A stretch of DNA of 64,000 bases, from contig NZ_JACIYP010000002.1 in the NCBI RefSeq assembly GCF_014359905.1, positions 62,001-126,000 of the forward strand, given 5' to 3'. The translations under genes and the position numbers were made by a program. Positions 35,465-43,994 of this stretch are shown here, one piece after another. Numbering within the stretch: the first letter of the stretch is position 1; each line of letters starts with the position of its first letter. This DNA comes from Hoeflea sp. GTDB taxonomy: Bacteria > Pseudomonadota > Alphaproteobacteria > Rhizobiales > Rhizobiaceae. Below the pieces are notes generated by a model, which saw only the letters and a list, made by a program, of their open reading frames with translations, searched no databases and had not been told where the DNA came from.

Positions 35465-36199
35465 TCAATCGATGTAACCATGGCGCATGGCGTAGGCCAC
35501 GGCCTGGGTTCGATTGACCGCGCCCACTTTTCGGGCGACGTTGTTGAGATAGTGATTGACCGTGTGTTCCGACAGATCGAGAATCCGGCCGATCTCAACC
35601 GATGTCTTGCCTGCCGCGGTCCAGAGCAGGCACTCGCGCTCACGGTCGGTCAGAGGGGACTCGGTTTTGATCGGTTTGGCCGAAACCTGCCGCAATTTGT
35701 GGTGCATCAGATGCGCGTATAGCGTGATTTCAGCGGTTTCACAGGCGCTGATCGGCGGGCGGTTGCCCAGAAAACACACGACCGCAGCGCCATGGTCCGG
35801 ATCATAGACCGGGACGATGAACCAGCAACACAGAGCATTTTCAGTCTTGGCTGCAACTGCAAGCGCCTGGCCGCCGTCGGCCTGAGATCCACCAGAAACC
35901 TGATGCCGGTATTCAAACGGCGCACCGACCTCCCTGATCATCGCGGCCAGCGAATTGGCCACCGTCGATCCGTTTACCCCATATTCCTGAATGAGGTCGG
36001 ATGGCGCGGAAGTGATGACCACCGCCTCGGAAAATGCTCCGCTTGGAGAGCCCGACGTGTTGGCGACAAGAAAATACTTGAAGCCGAATTGTTCGGTGAT
36101 CTCCCGGAGCAACCGGAAGATATCGAACTGGGATACACACTGGTCCACACGCTGGCGAATGACCTGCATGTCCTGCTCGCGCGAGGCGAGCCCGGTCAT
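35465..36199 (-). CDS. LuxR-type regulator with divergent sensor domain
   Basis: 244-residue regulator. The C-terminal helix-turn-helix is clear (LTDRERECLLWTAAGKTSVEIGRILDLSEHTVNHYLNNV). The N-terminal ~160 residues have the size and place of an autoinducer-binding domain, but the Trp and Asp-Pro that contact acyl-homoserine lactones in TraR-like proteins are not evident: the segment reads SAPSDLIQEYGVNGSTVANSL. I chose the ATG at 36199, which has GGAGG at good spacing; a GTG at 36214 would add five residues. No luxI gene is in view. It converges with the FG-GAP gene and diverges from the acyl-CoA ligase. Confidence 0.85.
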   Translation of the reverse strand: MTGLASREQDMQVIRQRVDQCVSQFDIFRLLREITEQFGFKYFLVANTSGSPSGAFSEAVVITSAPSDLIQEYGVNGSTVANSLAAMIREVGAPFEYRHQVSGGSQADGGQALAVAAKTENALCCWFIVPVYDPDHGAAVVCFLGNRPPISACETAEITLYAHLMHHKLRQVSAKPIKTESPLTDRERECLLWTAAGKTSVEIGRILDLSEHTVNHYLNNVARKVGAVNRTQAVAYAMRHGYID

Positions 36200-36517
36200 C
36201 GGCCCTCCAACCACGCCAGTCGCCCCCGCTTCTTGATACTGCCTGACTGAGCTCCGACCCGAACGGGTCCGGCTTTACCTTCGTACGGAAAGCGCTTCAT
36301 GCAACCCCGGATTCTTCCACATAACTGACATTTCGAACTGTTTGCTCCCCTCCACACCAGCCCCCACCCCAGATGGCCGGTCTGAATTCCCTTATGCTTA
36401 AGAGTATACTAAAATTGAAGAGATGCAAAACCTTGATCCCCAGATAGTTTCGTGTTGTCCGACAAGCCCCAAAGGTCATAGTGTCGCAAGCCGACGAGGA
36501 GAACCAAAGGGGATAAC
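36200..36517. other. Divergent promoter region between the LuxR-type gene and the acyl-CoA ligase
   Basis: This 318-base gap contains a C-rich stretch near 36340-36372 and an AT-rich stretch near 36395-36425 (TTAAGAGTATACTAAAATTG) that could hold a promoter. No symmetrical lux-type box or RNA gene is apparent. Confidence 0.4.
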
Positions 36518-38146
36518 ATGCTTGGGATGATGCAGGATTGGCCATTGCTCTGCCACAAGGTCATTGACCATGCCGCAACCTATCACGGCCAGCGCGAGGT
36601 GGTGTCGCGTTCGGTGGAGGGACCTTTTCACCGGACGAACTATCGCGAAGTTCGCGCCCGCGCGCTCAAACTTGCTCAACGGCTGGACAGGGATGGCTAT
36701 GGGCTTGGCGACCGCATTGCGACGATGGCCTGGAACACCTGGCGGCACCTGGAGTCCTGGTACGGAATTATGGGAATCGGCGCAATTTATCACACGCTCA
36801 ATCCCCGGCTGTTTCCGGACCAGATCGCCTGGATCATGAACGACGCCGAAGACAGAATGCTGTTTGTCGATCTCACCTTTGTCAAACTGGCCGAGATGAT
36901 CGCGCCGAAAGTGCCGAGCCTCGAGCGAATCGTCATTCTGACGGATGATGCGCACATGCCCGAGACCACGCTCAAGAACGCGGTGTCCTACGAGAGCTAC
37001 CTTGCTGACGCCGACGGCGATTTCGCCTGGCATGAGTTCGACGAGAGAACGGCTGCGGGCATGTGCTACACTTCCGGCACCACCGGTGATCCGAAGGGTG
37101 TGCTGTATTCCCACCGCTCCAACGTCCTGCATGCCATGGCGGCACTTCAGCCCGACATGCTGAACCTTTCGTCCCGCGACCGGTTGATGCCGGTGGTTCC
37201 GCTGTTCCACGCCAATGGCTGGTCAACGGCTTTTTCCGGCCCGATGTCGGGATGCACGATGGTGATGCCCGGAGCAGGAATGGATGGCGCATCGATTCAC
37301 GAAATCCTGACCAGGGAGAGAGTCACGATCACGGCAGCTGTGCCAACGATCTGGCTGATGCTGCTTCAGCACATGGAAAAGCATGGCGGCGACCTGCCGG
37401 ATCTTTCCCGCGTGGTCATCGGCGGTTCGGCCTGCCCGCGCGCGATTACCAGAGCGTTCCAGGACGATTACGGCGTCGAGGTGATCCATGCCTGGGGCAT
37501 GACGGAAATGAGCCCGCTTGGAACCATCTGCTCGATCAAGCCGGAATACAGCCATCTCGAAGGCGAAGCCAAGCTTGATATCCAGGCCAAGCAGGGGCAC
37601 CCGCCGTTTACTGTCGAAATGAAAATCACAGACGATGAAAACGAGGAGTTGCCCTGGGACGGCAAGACCTTCGGCCGGCTCAAGGTTCGCGGCCCGGCGG
37701 TCTCGTCGTCCTATTACAAGGGCCGCGGCGCCGACCAGTTCGACACGGAAAACTGGTTCGACACCGGCGATGTCGCCCATATCGACGCCTATGGCTACAT
37801 GCAGATCACAGACCGCGCCAAGGACGTGATCAAGTCGGGCGGCGAATGGATTTCAACCATCGAGATCGAGAACCTGGCGGTCGGGCATCCGGATGTCGCC
37901 GAAGCCGCCGTGATCGGCGTCGCTCACCCGAAATGGGACGAGCGGCCGCTGCTGGTGGTCGTGGTCAAGGAAGGCCGGTCGCCGACCAAACAATCCTTGT
38001 ACGACTTCCTGGAAGGAAAGATCGCCAAATGGTGGATGCCGGACGATGTGGTGTTCGTCGAGGAAATCCCGCATACCGCGACGGGAAAGATTCAGAAGAC
38101 GGTTCTGCGCAAGACGCTCAAGGACTACCATCTGCCAACTGCCTGA
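36518..38146 (+). CDS. Acyl-CoA synthetase (AMP-forming), medium-chain/MMPA-CoA-ligase-like
   Basis: Adenylate-forming ligase, 542 residues, activating a carboxylic acid to its CoA thioester in the cytoplasm. The P-loop [12 protein letters not shown], the [10 protein letters not shown] motif, DTGDVAHID and C-terminal Lys in [11 protein letters not shown] are intact. Segments such as [23 protein letters not shown] place it with AlkK-type ligases, a group that includes the 3-methylmercaptopropionyl-CoA ligase DmdB of marine bacteria; the true substrate is unknown. The SDR gene starts 23 bases downstream, so it may belong to the same transcript as the sugar-acid genes. Confidence 0.85.
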   Translation: MLGMMQDWPLLCHKVIDHAATYHGQREVVSRSVEGPFHRTNYREVRARALKLAQRLDRDGYGLGDRIATMAWNTWRHLESWYGIMGIGAIYHTLNPRLFPDQIAWIMNDAEDRMLFVDLTFVKLAEMIAPKVPSLERIVILTDDAHMPETTLKNAVSYESYLADADGDFAWHEFDERTAAGMCYTSGTTGDPKGVLYSHRSNVLHAMAALQPDMLNLSSRDRLMPVVPLFHANGWSTAFSGPMSGCTMVMPGAGMDGASIHEILTRERVTITAAVPTIWLMLLQHMEKHGGDLPDLSRVVIGGSACPRAITRAFQDDYGVEVIHAWGMTEMSPLGTICSIKPEYSHLEGEAKLDIQAKQGHPPFTVEMKITDDENEELPWDGKTFGRLKVRGPAVSSSYYKGRGADQFDTENWFDTGDVAHIDAYGYMQITDRAKDVIKSGGEWISTIEIENLAVGHPDVAEAAVIGVAHPKWDERPLLVVVVKEGRSPTKQSLYDFLEGKIAKWWMPDDVVFVEEIPHTATGKIQKTVLRKTLKDYHLPTA

Positions 38147-38169
38147 AAACAGCGGAGCGGGAGCAAGCA

Positions 38170-38940
38170 ATGCCTGAACAGATGACGGTGTATCCAGATC
38201 TCAAGGGCGCCTCGGTGCTGATCACCGGCGGCGGCACCGGCATCGGTGCAGCGCTGACGCAGGGGTTTGCGCACCAAGGCGCGCGCGTCGCCTTCATCGA
38301 CATTGCCGCAGACTCAAGCATTGCGCTGGTGGATCGGCTTGCCGGAAAGGTCGACCACGCGCCGCTGTTCATCGAGGCCGACCTCACCGATCTCGACCAG
38401 TTGCGCACCGCCTGCGCCAAGGCCGATGAGGCGCATGGCGCGGTTACGGTGCTGGTCAACAATGCAGCAGTCGATGACCGGCACGAGTTTCTGGAAATGA
38501 GCGGTGATTACTGGGACGCCAACCAGGCCGTCAATTTGAGGCCCGTGGCCTTTGTCGCCCAGGCGGTCGCCCCCGGGATGATTGCTGCGGGCGGCGGGGC
38601 GATCGTCAATTTCACCTCGACATCCTACATGCTCAATATCGGCGCCATGCCGGCCTACACTGCCGCCAAGGCAGGCATTGTCGGCCTGACCAAGGGGCTT
38701 GCCGGACGGCTTGGGCCCGATGGAATCCGCGTCAACGCCATCGCGCCCGGCTGGGTCATGACGGAACGCCAGAAGCGGCTCTGGGTCACCGACGAGGGGC
38801 TGGCGGCAATGATCGGGCGGCAGTGCCTCAAGCGCGCAATCGAGCCCGAGGACATGGTCGGACCATGCCTGTTTCTCGCCTCGAAGGCATCCGCGATGAT
38901 CACCGCGCAAGTGCTGATCGCCGATGGAGGCATGATGTGA
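38170..38940 (+). CDS. Short-chain dehydrogenase, probable sugar 1-dehydrogenase
   Basis: NAD(P)-dependent SDR of 256 residues. The cofactor motif TGGGTGIG, NNAA, and catalytic Tyr-Lys in YTAAK with Ser upstream are all present. A three-gene set for 2-keto-3-deoxygalactonate use follows directly, so the likely role is oxidation of galactose (or fucose/arabinose) to the lactone, the first step of the De Ley-Doudoroff route. The ATG at 38170 follows GGGAGCAAGCA. Its stop overlaps the dgoK GTG by four bases. Confidence 0.85.
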   Translation: MPEQMTVYPDLKGASVLITGGGTGIGAALTQGFAHQGARVAFIDIAADSSIALVDRLAGKVDHAPLFIEADLTDLDQLRTACAKADEAHGAVTVLVNNAAVDDRHEFLEMSGDYWDANQAVNLRPVAFVAQAVAPGMIAAGGGAIVNFTSTSYMLNIGAMPAYTAAKAGIVGLTKGLAGRLGPDGIRVNAIAPGWVMTERQKRLWVTDEGLAAMIGRQCLKRAIEPEDMVGPCLFLASKASAMITAQVLIADGGMM

Positions 38941-39869
38941 GCACGTCGCCTGCCATCCTTGCTGTCGATTGGGGCACGTCGAGTTTCCGGCTGTGGCTGA
39001 TGTCGAATGGCGGCACGGTGCTGGCCGAACAGCGCAGCCACGAGGGTATGAGCGAAGTCGCCGGACGCGGCTTCGAGACGGTTCTGGAAAGCCACCTCAG
39101 TGCGCTGCAGGTCCCGGACAGCCTTCCGGTGGTCATCTGCGGCATGGCCGGATCGCGGCAGGGATGGGTGGAAACCGGTTACATCGACACGCCGGCGGAT
39201 GTCACGACCATAGCAGAGAACGCAGTCCTCGTTCCGGGCGTGGCACGCCGGATCATCATCATACCGGGTCTGGCTGTGCGCTCGCTCAGTGAACCCGATG
39301 TGATGCGCGGCGAGGAAACGCAACTGCTGGGCGCGCATCTGGAACTGCCCGGTGGCAAACGCTATTGCATGCCCGGCACGCACTCGAAATGGGTGAGCAT
39401 GAACGGCGCCATTGTGACCGGGTTCGAAACCTTCATGACCGGCGAATTGTTCGCGACCATCAGCGCCCGGACAATCCTGGTCCATTCCACCAGCGGCGCA
39501 GGCGGGGTGGACGCCCAGGATCCTGCCTTCCTGACCGGCGTCCGTGACGGCTGGACGCGGCCCGAGAAAACCACACATCACCTGTTCTCGATCCGCGCCG
39601 GACAATTGCTGCATGACCGGGTGACTGAACAGAACCGGGCGCGGCTTTCGGGCCTGCTGATCGGGGCGGAACTGGCGGGTGCCGGCGTTCGCGGCGGCGA
39701 GCAGATCTGCCTGGTGGCCAGCGGTTCACTTCACAGGCTCTACCACGCGGCGCTGTCGGAATGCGGCGTCACGGTTCGCGACATTGACGCGGATGTGGCC
39801 GTTCGCCGGGGCCTGATGGAATCCTGGCACCAGTATTCAAACCGGAGCGGGGATCTCAAGCGCGCATGA
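38937..39869 (+). CDS. dgoK: 2-dehydro-3-deoxygalactonokinase
   Basis: Phosphorylates 2-keto-3-deoxygalactonate at C6. The 310-residue protein has the DgoK N-terminal phosphate loop (LAVDWGTSSFRLWLM), ICGMAGSRQGWVE and PGTHSKWV motifs. The start is a GTG at 38937 that overlaps the SDR stop (GTGA), and the stop in turn overlaps the aldolase start (ATGA). This tight coupling supports a single pathway function. Confidence 0.92.
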   Translation: MSTSPAILAVDWGTSSFRLWLMSNGGTVLAEQRSHEGMSEVAGRGFETVLESHLSALQVPDSLPVVICGMAGSRQGWVETGYIDTPADVTTIAENAVLVPGVARRIIIIPGLAVRSLSEPDVMRGEETQLLGAHLELPGGKRYCMPGTHSKWVSMNGAIVTGFETFMTGELFATISARTILVHSTSGAGGVDAQDPAFLTGVRDGWTRPEKTTHHLFSIRAGQLLHDRVTEQNRARLSGLLIGAELAGAGVRGGEQICLVASGSLHRLYHAALSECGVTVRDIDADVAVRRGLMESWHQYSNRSGDLKRA

Positions 39870-40504
39870 TACGGATCAGATTTCCTTCCATGAAACGCAG
39901 CCTGGTGGCGATCCTGCGCGGCATCAAGCCCGACGAGACCGCCGCTATCGTTGACGGCCTGATCGAGGCGGGATTCAGCGCGATCGAGATCCCCCTCAAT
40001 TCGCCCGACCCCTTCAAATCCATCGAGATTGCCGCCAGGCGGGCGTCAAGAGATGTGCTGATCGGCGCTGGCACTGTGCTCACAACGGACGATGCCGACC
40101 GGCTCAATGATGTCGGCGGACGGCTGATGGTGAGCCCCAATGTGGACGCTCAGGTGATCGCCCGGGCAGCGTCGCACGGGATGGTGACGATGCCCGGTGT
40201 GTTCACACCCACCGAAGCGCTGGCAGCATGCGCGGCAGGCGCCTCGGCGCTCAAGTTTTTTCCAGCCAGCGTGCTCGGACCATCAGGAATCAACGCGATC
40301 CGCGCAGTGCTGCCGAAGGATGTCGCGGTCGGCGCAGTCGGCGGCATTTCCAACGATGATTTCGCCGCTTATGCGAAAGTCGGCATCCGTACCTTCGGGC
40401 TTGGATCGAGCCTGTACCAGCCCGGCATGGAGCCGGGTGAAGTCCAGCGACGCGGCGCGGCGGCGATCAAGGCCTATGACGCGCTGGAGGAGAACGGCCC
40501 ATGA
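39866..40504 (+). CDS. dgoA: 2-dehydro-3-deoxy-6-phosphogalactonate aldolase
   Basis: Splits KDPGal into pyruvate and glyceraldehyde 3-phosphate. The 212-residue protein is a class I aldolase of the KDPG/KDPGal family, with LVAILRGIKPDE, the GAGTVL strand and the Schiff-base lysine in ALKFFPASVLGP. It is coupled on both sides by four-base overlaps. The short N-terminus MIRIRFPSMKRSL allows a start at the inner Met, but the coupled ATG is preferred. Confidence 0.93.
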   Translation: MIRIRFPSMKRSLVAILRGIKPDETAAIVDGLIEAGFSAIEIPLNSPDPFKSIEIAARRASRDVLIGAGTVLTTDDADRLNDVGGRLMVSPNVDAQVIARAASHGMVTMPGVFTPTEALAACAAGASALKFFPASVLGPSGINAIRAVLPKDVAVGAVGGISNDDFAAYAKVGIRTFGLGSSLYQPGMEPGEVQRRGAAAIKAYDALEENGP

Positions 40505-41388
40505 GCAACGACCAGATCGCCTTTGCCGGATCGATCCTGAAAGCACGCGCCTGCATGCTTGGCGAGGGGCCGACCTATGATCCGCATACCGGGACGGCCT
40601 GGTGGTTCGACATTGTCGGGCGCAAGCTGTTCGAATACGCGCTCGCGGACGACACGGTCCGGATCCACGAACTGTCCGTGATGGGCAGCGTGCTGGCGCG
40701 GGTCGATGACCACCGGCAGGTGATCGCCACCGAAACCGGGCTGCATCTGCGCCAGTCCGCCACCGGCGATCTCGAGCTGATCACCCCGATCGAGGCGGAC
40801 AACGAGGTCACTCGGTCCAATGACGGGCGGGTTCATTCTTGCGGTGCCTTGTGGATCGGCACCATGGGCAAGAAGGCCGAAAAACAGGCCGGCGCGATCT
40901 ATCATGTGGCGCGCGGGGTGGTGACGAAGCTTTATCCGGATATCACCATTCCCAATGCGATCTGCTTTTCGCCCGATGGCACACTCGCCTATTTTGCCGA
41001 TACCGACACCGACCGGATGATGCGGGTGGAGATCGATCCTGCCACCGCGCTGCCGCTGGGCGAACCGGCGGTCTTCATTGATCATCGGGGCGAAGGCGGG
41101 CTGGATGGCGCAGTCTGCGATGCGGACGGAACCATATGGAATGCGCGCTGGGGGGCCGGGTGCATCGACGGCTATTCATCACAGGGAAAACGTCTGATCT
41201 CGCTCAAGGTGCCCGCCAGCCAGACCAGTTGCCCGGCCTTCGTCGGCGAAGACGCGAACCGGCTGCTGGTGACAACGGCTCAGGAAAGCCTGACGGCCGA
41301 CCAACTGGCCGAGGACCCGAATGCCGGCTTGACCTTCCTGCTCGATCACGAGGTCAAGGGCCGTTTCGAGCCTGACTACCTCTTGTGA
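40501..41388 (+). CDS. SMP-30/gluconolactonase-family lactonase
   Basis: Six-bladed beta-propeller sugar lactonase, 295 residues. Metal-site segments are visible: Glu in GEGPTYDP, Asn in SNDGRVH and PNAICFSPDG, and Asp in DGAVCDADG. In this operon it would hydrolyse galactonolactone (or a related aldonolactone) made by the SDR. It begins within the dgoA stop (ATGA). With SDR, DgoK and DgoA this leaves only the dehydratase step (galactonate to KDGal) missing from the cluster. Confidence 0.9.
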   Translation: MSNDQIAFAGSILKARACMLGEGPTYDPHTGTAWWFDIVGRKLFEYALADDTVRIHELSVMGSVLARVDDHRQVIATETGLHLRQSATGDLELITPIEADNEVTRSNDGRVHSCGALWIGTMGKKAEKQAGAIYHVARGVVTKLYPDITIPNAICFSPDGTLAYFADTDTDRMMRVEIDPATALPLGEPAVFIDHRGEGGLDGAVCDADGTIWNARWGAGCIDGYSSQGKRLISLKVPASQTSCPAFVGEDANRLLVTTAQESLTADQLAEDPNAGLTFLLDHEVKGRFEPDYLL

Positions 41389-41403
41389 CATCTTCATTGC
41401 GCG

Positions 41404-43461
41404 TCAGATATCCTTCATCAGCCTGAGCGCGTCATAGATCGCAGCGTGGGTGTTGCGTGCGGCGATTGCGTCGCCGATGCGGAACAGTTGGAAGCCGCCA
41501 CCCTCGGCATCGGCAGTCGGACCGCCGTTGAGCGCCTGCGGCCTGCCGGCGATAAAGGCCTCGTAGTCAACCTGGCCGAGGTTGGACGAGTGCGGCCGGA
41601 GCTCGAAATAGAGCGCGTCGAGCGGCAAGGTGCCGTGATTGATAACCACCTGATCGAAATTCCGGGTCTTTGCCAGCGGCATGTAATCGCTGCCGATAAC
41701 GGCCTTGAGGGCGTTGCCGTCGCGCTCGACCGCGGTGAGCCGGTAGGTCACGGTGAAGGTCACGTCCTTGTCCTGCAGCGAGCGCATGTAGGGCACCAGG
41801 TTCATGGCCATCACATCGGGCGCGAAGCTGCGGTCGGGCGTCATGATCTCGACGATGGCTCCGGCGCTCGCGGCCACTTCCGCCGCCTGCAGCCCGGCAT
41901 GATCGCCGGCGTCGTCATAGATGAGCACGGATTTGCCCGGCTTGACGTCGCCCGAGATCAGGTCCCAGCTCGAGACCACCAGCTCGTTGCCGTGCTCGAG
42001 CACCTCGGTATGCGGCAGGCCGCCAGTGGCGATGATCACCACGTCCGGGGTCTCGGCGAGCACATCGGCGGCCTCGGCCCAGGTGTTGAAGCGGAACTCG
42101 ACGTCGCGGGCGGCGCATTGGGCCATGCGCCAGTCGATGATGCCGATCATCTCCTTGCGACGCTGGTTCTGGGCGGTGAGCCGGATCTGGCCGCCGGGTT
42201 CCGGCTGCGCCTCGAATACCGTGACCCGGTGGCCGCGTTCGGCGGCGACGCGCGCGGCTTCGAGACCGGCCGGTCCGGCGCCGACGATGATCACGCGCTT
42301 GCTGGCCGGCGCCGGCAGGATCGTGTGCGGCATGGTCAGTTCACGGCCGGTGGCCGGATTGTGGATGCACAGCGCGTCGCCCGCCTGGTAGATCCGGTCG
42401 AGGCAATAGGTGGCGCCGACGCAAGGACGGATATCGTGCTCGCGGCCTTCCATGATCTTTCTGACCAGATGCGGATCGGCCATGTGGGCGCGGGTCATGC
42501 CGACCATGTCGAGTTTGCCCGCGGCAATGGCGTGGCGGGCGGTGGCAACGTCGGGGATGCGCGCGGCGTGGAAGGTCGGCATGCCGACCTCGGCGCGGAT
42601 GCGGCCGGCGAAATCGAGATGCGGCGCCGACTTCATGCCCTGCACCGGGATGACGTCGGTCATCGCCGGATCGGTGTGGATCTGCCCGCGGATGACATTG
42701 AGGAAATCGACATTGCCGGAAGCCTTGAACAGGTGGCCGATGGCGACGCCTTCGGCCTCGGTGATGCCGCCCCTGGCGGTTTCATCGGCGGTGTAGCGGA
42801 CGCCCACCAGCAGCCTGTCCCCGACGCGCGCCTTGATCGCGGCGATCACATCGAGCGCGAAGCGGGCGCGGTTTTCAAGGCTTCCGCCATAGACACCGTC
42901 GAGCTCATTGGTCAGCGGCGACATGAACTGGTCCATCAGATGGCCGTAGCATTCGAGCTCGACGCCATCGAGGCCAGCTTCGGCCATGCGCTCGGCGGCG
43001 TCGGCGTAGTCGCAGATCACCCGGGCGATGTCCCAGTCTTCCATCTTCTTGGGGAAGGCCCGGTGCGCCGGTTCGCGCTGGTGGCTGGTCGACAGTGCGG
43101 GCAGCCAGTCGCCCTTGTTCCAGTGGGTGCGGCGGCCGAGATGGGTCAATTGGATCATCACCGCGCAACCGTGGTCATGGCATTCGTCGGTGAGCCTCTT
43201 CATCCAGCCGACGACCTCGTCCTTGTAGGCCAGCACGTTGTTGAACACAGGCGGACTGTCCCTGGACACCGCCGCCGAGCCCGCAGTCATCGTCATGGCG
43301 ATTCCGGCCCTGGCGCGCTCGACATGATAGGCCCGGTAGCGGTCCTTGGGCATGCCGTCCTCGGGATAGGCCGGTTCATGACTGGTCGTCATGATCCGGT
43401 TCTTCAGCGTCAGGTGCTTGAGCTGATAGGGCTGCAGCAGCGGATCGTTGACTTGCACCAT
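41404..43461 (-). CDS. NADH:flavin oxidoreductase, StcD/dienoyl-CoA-reductase type demethylase
   Basis: 685-residue flavoprotein of the trimethylamine dehydrogenase / dienoyl-CoA reductase group: an N-terminal FMN TIM barrel (PYQLKHLTLKNRIM...) and a C-terminal dinucleotide-binding half (RVIIVGAGPAGLEAARVAAERGH). The iron-sulfur motif shows Cys347, Cys353 and Cys365, but the usual second Cys is Ala350 (CVGATYC). The closest role known to me is N-methylproline demethylase (StcD) in proline betaine use. Location next to an MttB-type methyltransferase supports demethylation of a quaternary amine. It is last in a three-gene minus-strand set. Confidence 0.82.
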   Translation of the reverse strand: MVQVNDPLLQPYQLKHLTLKNRIMTTSHEPAYPEDGMPKDRYRAYHVERARAGIAMTMTAGSAAVSRDSPPVFNNVLAYKDEVVGWMKRLTDECHDHGCAVMIQLTHLGRRTHWNKGDWLPALSTSHQREPAHRAFPKKMEDWDIARVICDYADAAERMAEAGLDGVELECYGHLMDQFMSPLTNELDGVYGGSLENRARFALDVIAAIKARVGDRLLVGVRYTADETARGGITEAEGVAIGHLFKASGNVDFLNVIRGQIHTDPAMTDVIPVQGMKSAPHLDFAGRIRAEVGMPTFHAARIPDVATARHAIAAGKLDMVGMTRAHMADPHLVRKIMEGREHDIRPCVGATYCLDRIYQAGDALCIHNPATGRELTMPHTILPAPASKRVIIVGAGPAGLEAARVAAERGHRVTVFEAQPEPGGQIRLTAQNQRRKEMIGIIDWRMAQCAARDVEFRFNTWAEAADVLAETPDVVIIATGGLPHTEVLEHGNELVVSSWDLISGDVKPGKSVLIYDDAGDHAGLQAAEVAASAGAIVEIMTPDRSFAPDVMAMNLVPYMRSLQDKDVTFTVTYRLTAVERDGNALKAVIGSDYMPLAKTRNFDQVVINHGTLPLDALYFELRPHSSNLGQVDYEAFIAGRPQALNGGPTADAEGGGFQLFRIGDAIAARNTHAAIYDALRLMKDI

Positions 43462-43525
43462 CGGTGACGGCTCCTGGGTTTGGGCGGTCCGGGGACGGCA
43501 GGACCAGTTCCGGACGCTTATGATT

Positions 43526-43966
43526 TCATTCGCAGCTCATGGCCGACAGGCGCCAATCATTGACCGCAGAGCCAATGTCGGACACCTTCCAGCCGCCAGC
43601 GCTCTTTTTGAGTGACCATTCCACCTGCGTGGCCTGACCAAAATTCTCGAAACTTGCCGTCACGTCGGCCGTGTCGCCGTTGACCGTTTCATCAAGCGTG
43701 AGGGTTTTGGCAATTTCCACATCGTCGAAATCCTGAGCGTCAACCGCAAAACCAAAGTCGATGCAGACTGTTTCATCCCTCTCCCAGGCCGCGTCCGCAG
43801 AGTTGAGAAAGTCGAGCGCCGGCCCGGTGAATCGGTTGCGGTTCTCCGGGAGCGTTTCATCGCCGAGATTGTCGTAGAAAAACTTTACCGCATCAGCGGC
43901 CTCGCCAGCGGCGGCAGGCGCAGTGGTGATAACGAGCATGGACAGCATAAAGAGGGACTTCAGCAT
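43526..43966 (-). CDS. Small secreted protein (possible DUF3828-like)
   Basis: 146-residue protein with a signal peptide (MLKSLFMLSMLVITTAPAAAG) and an alpha/beta mature domain (AVKFFYDNLG ... WSLKKSAGGWKVSDIGSAVNDW). The pattern resembles DUF3828-type periplasmic proteins, but I am not certain. The ATG at 43966 has GGAG upstream. It lies between the methyltransferase (28 bases upstream) and the flavoprotein (64 bases downstream) on the same strand. This is odd, as neither neighbour is secreted. Confidence 0.7.
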   Translation of the reverse strand: MLKSLFMLSMLVITTAPAAAGEAADAVKFFYDNLGDETLPENRNRFTGPALDFLNSADAAWERDETVCIDFGFAVDAQDFDDVEIAKTLTLDETVNGDTADVTASFENFGQATQVEWSLKKSAGGWKVSDIGSAVNDWRLSAMSCE

Positions 43967-43994
43967 CGCGCGACTCCGGTTGGGACAGCGCCTC

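Noticed and set aside
36280-36500. Lux-type box in the gap between the LuxR-type gene and the acyl-CoA ligase
   Set aside because: No inverted repeat of the expected length was found; only scattered CTG and C-rich strings.
41446-43467. A 673-codon open frame opposite the StcD-like flavoprotein
   Set aside because: It is the mirror of a gene with clear FMN and Rossmann motifs and shows no family features of its own.
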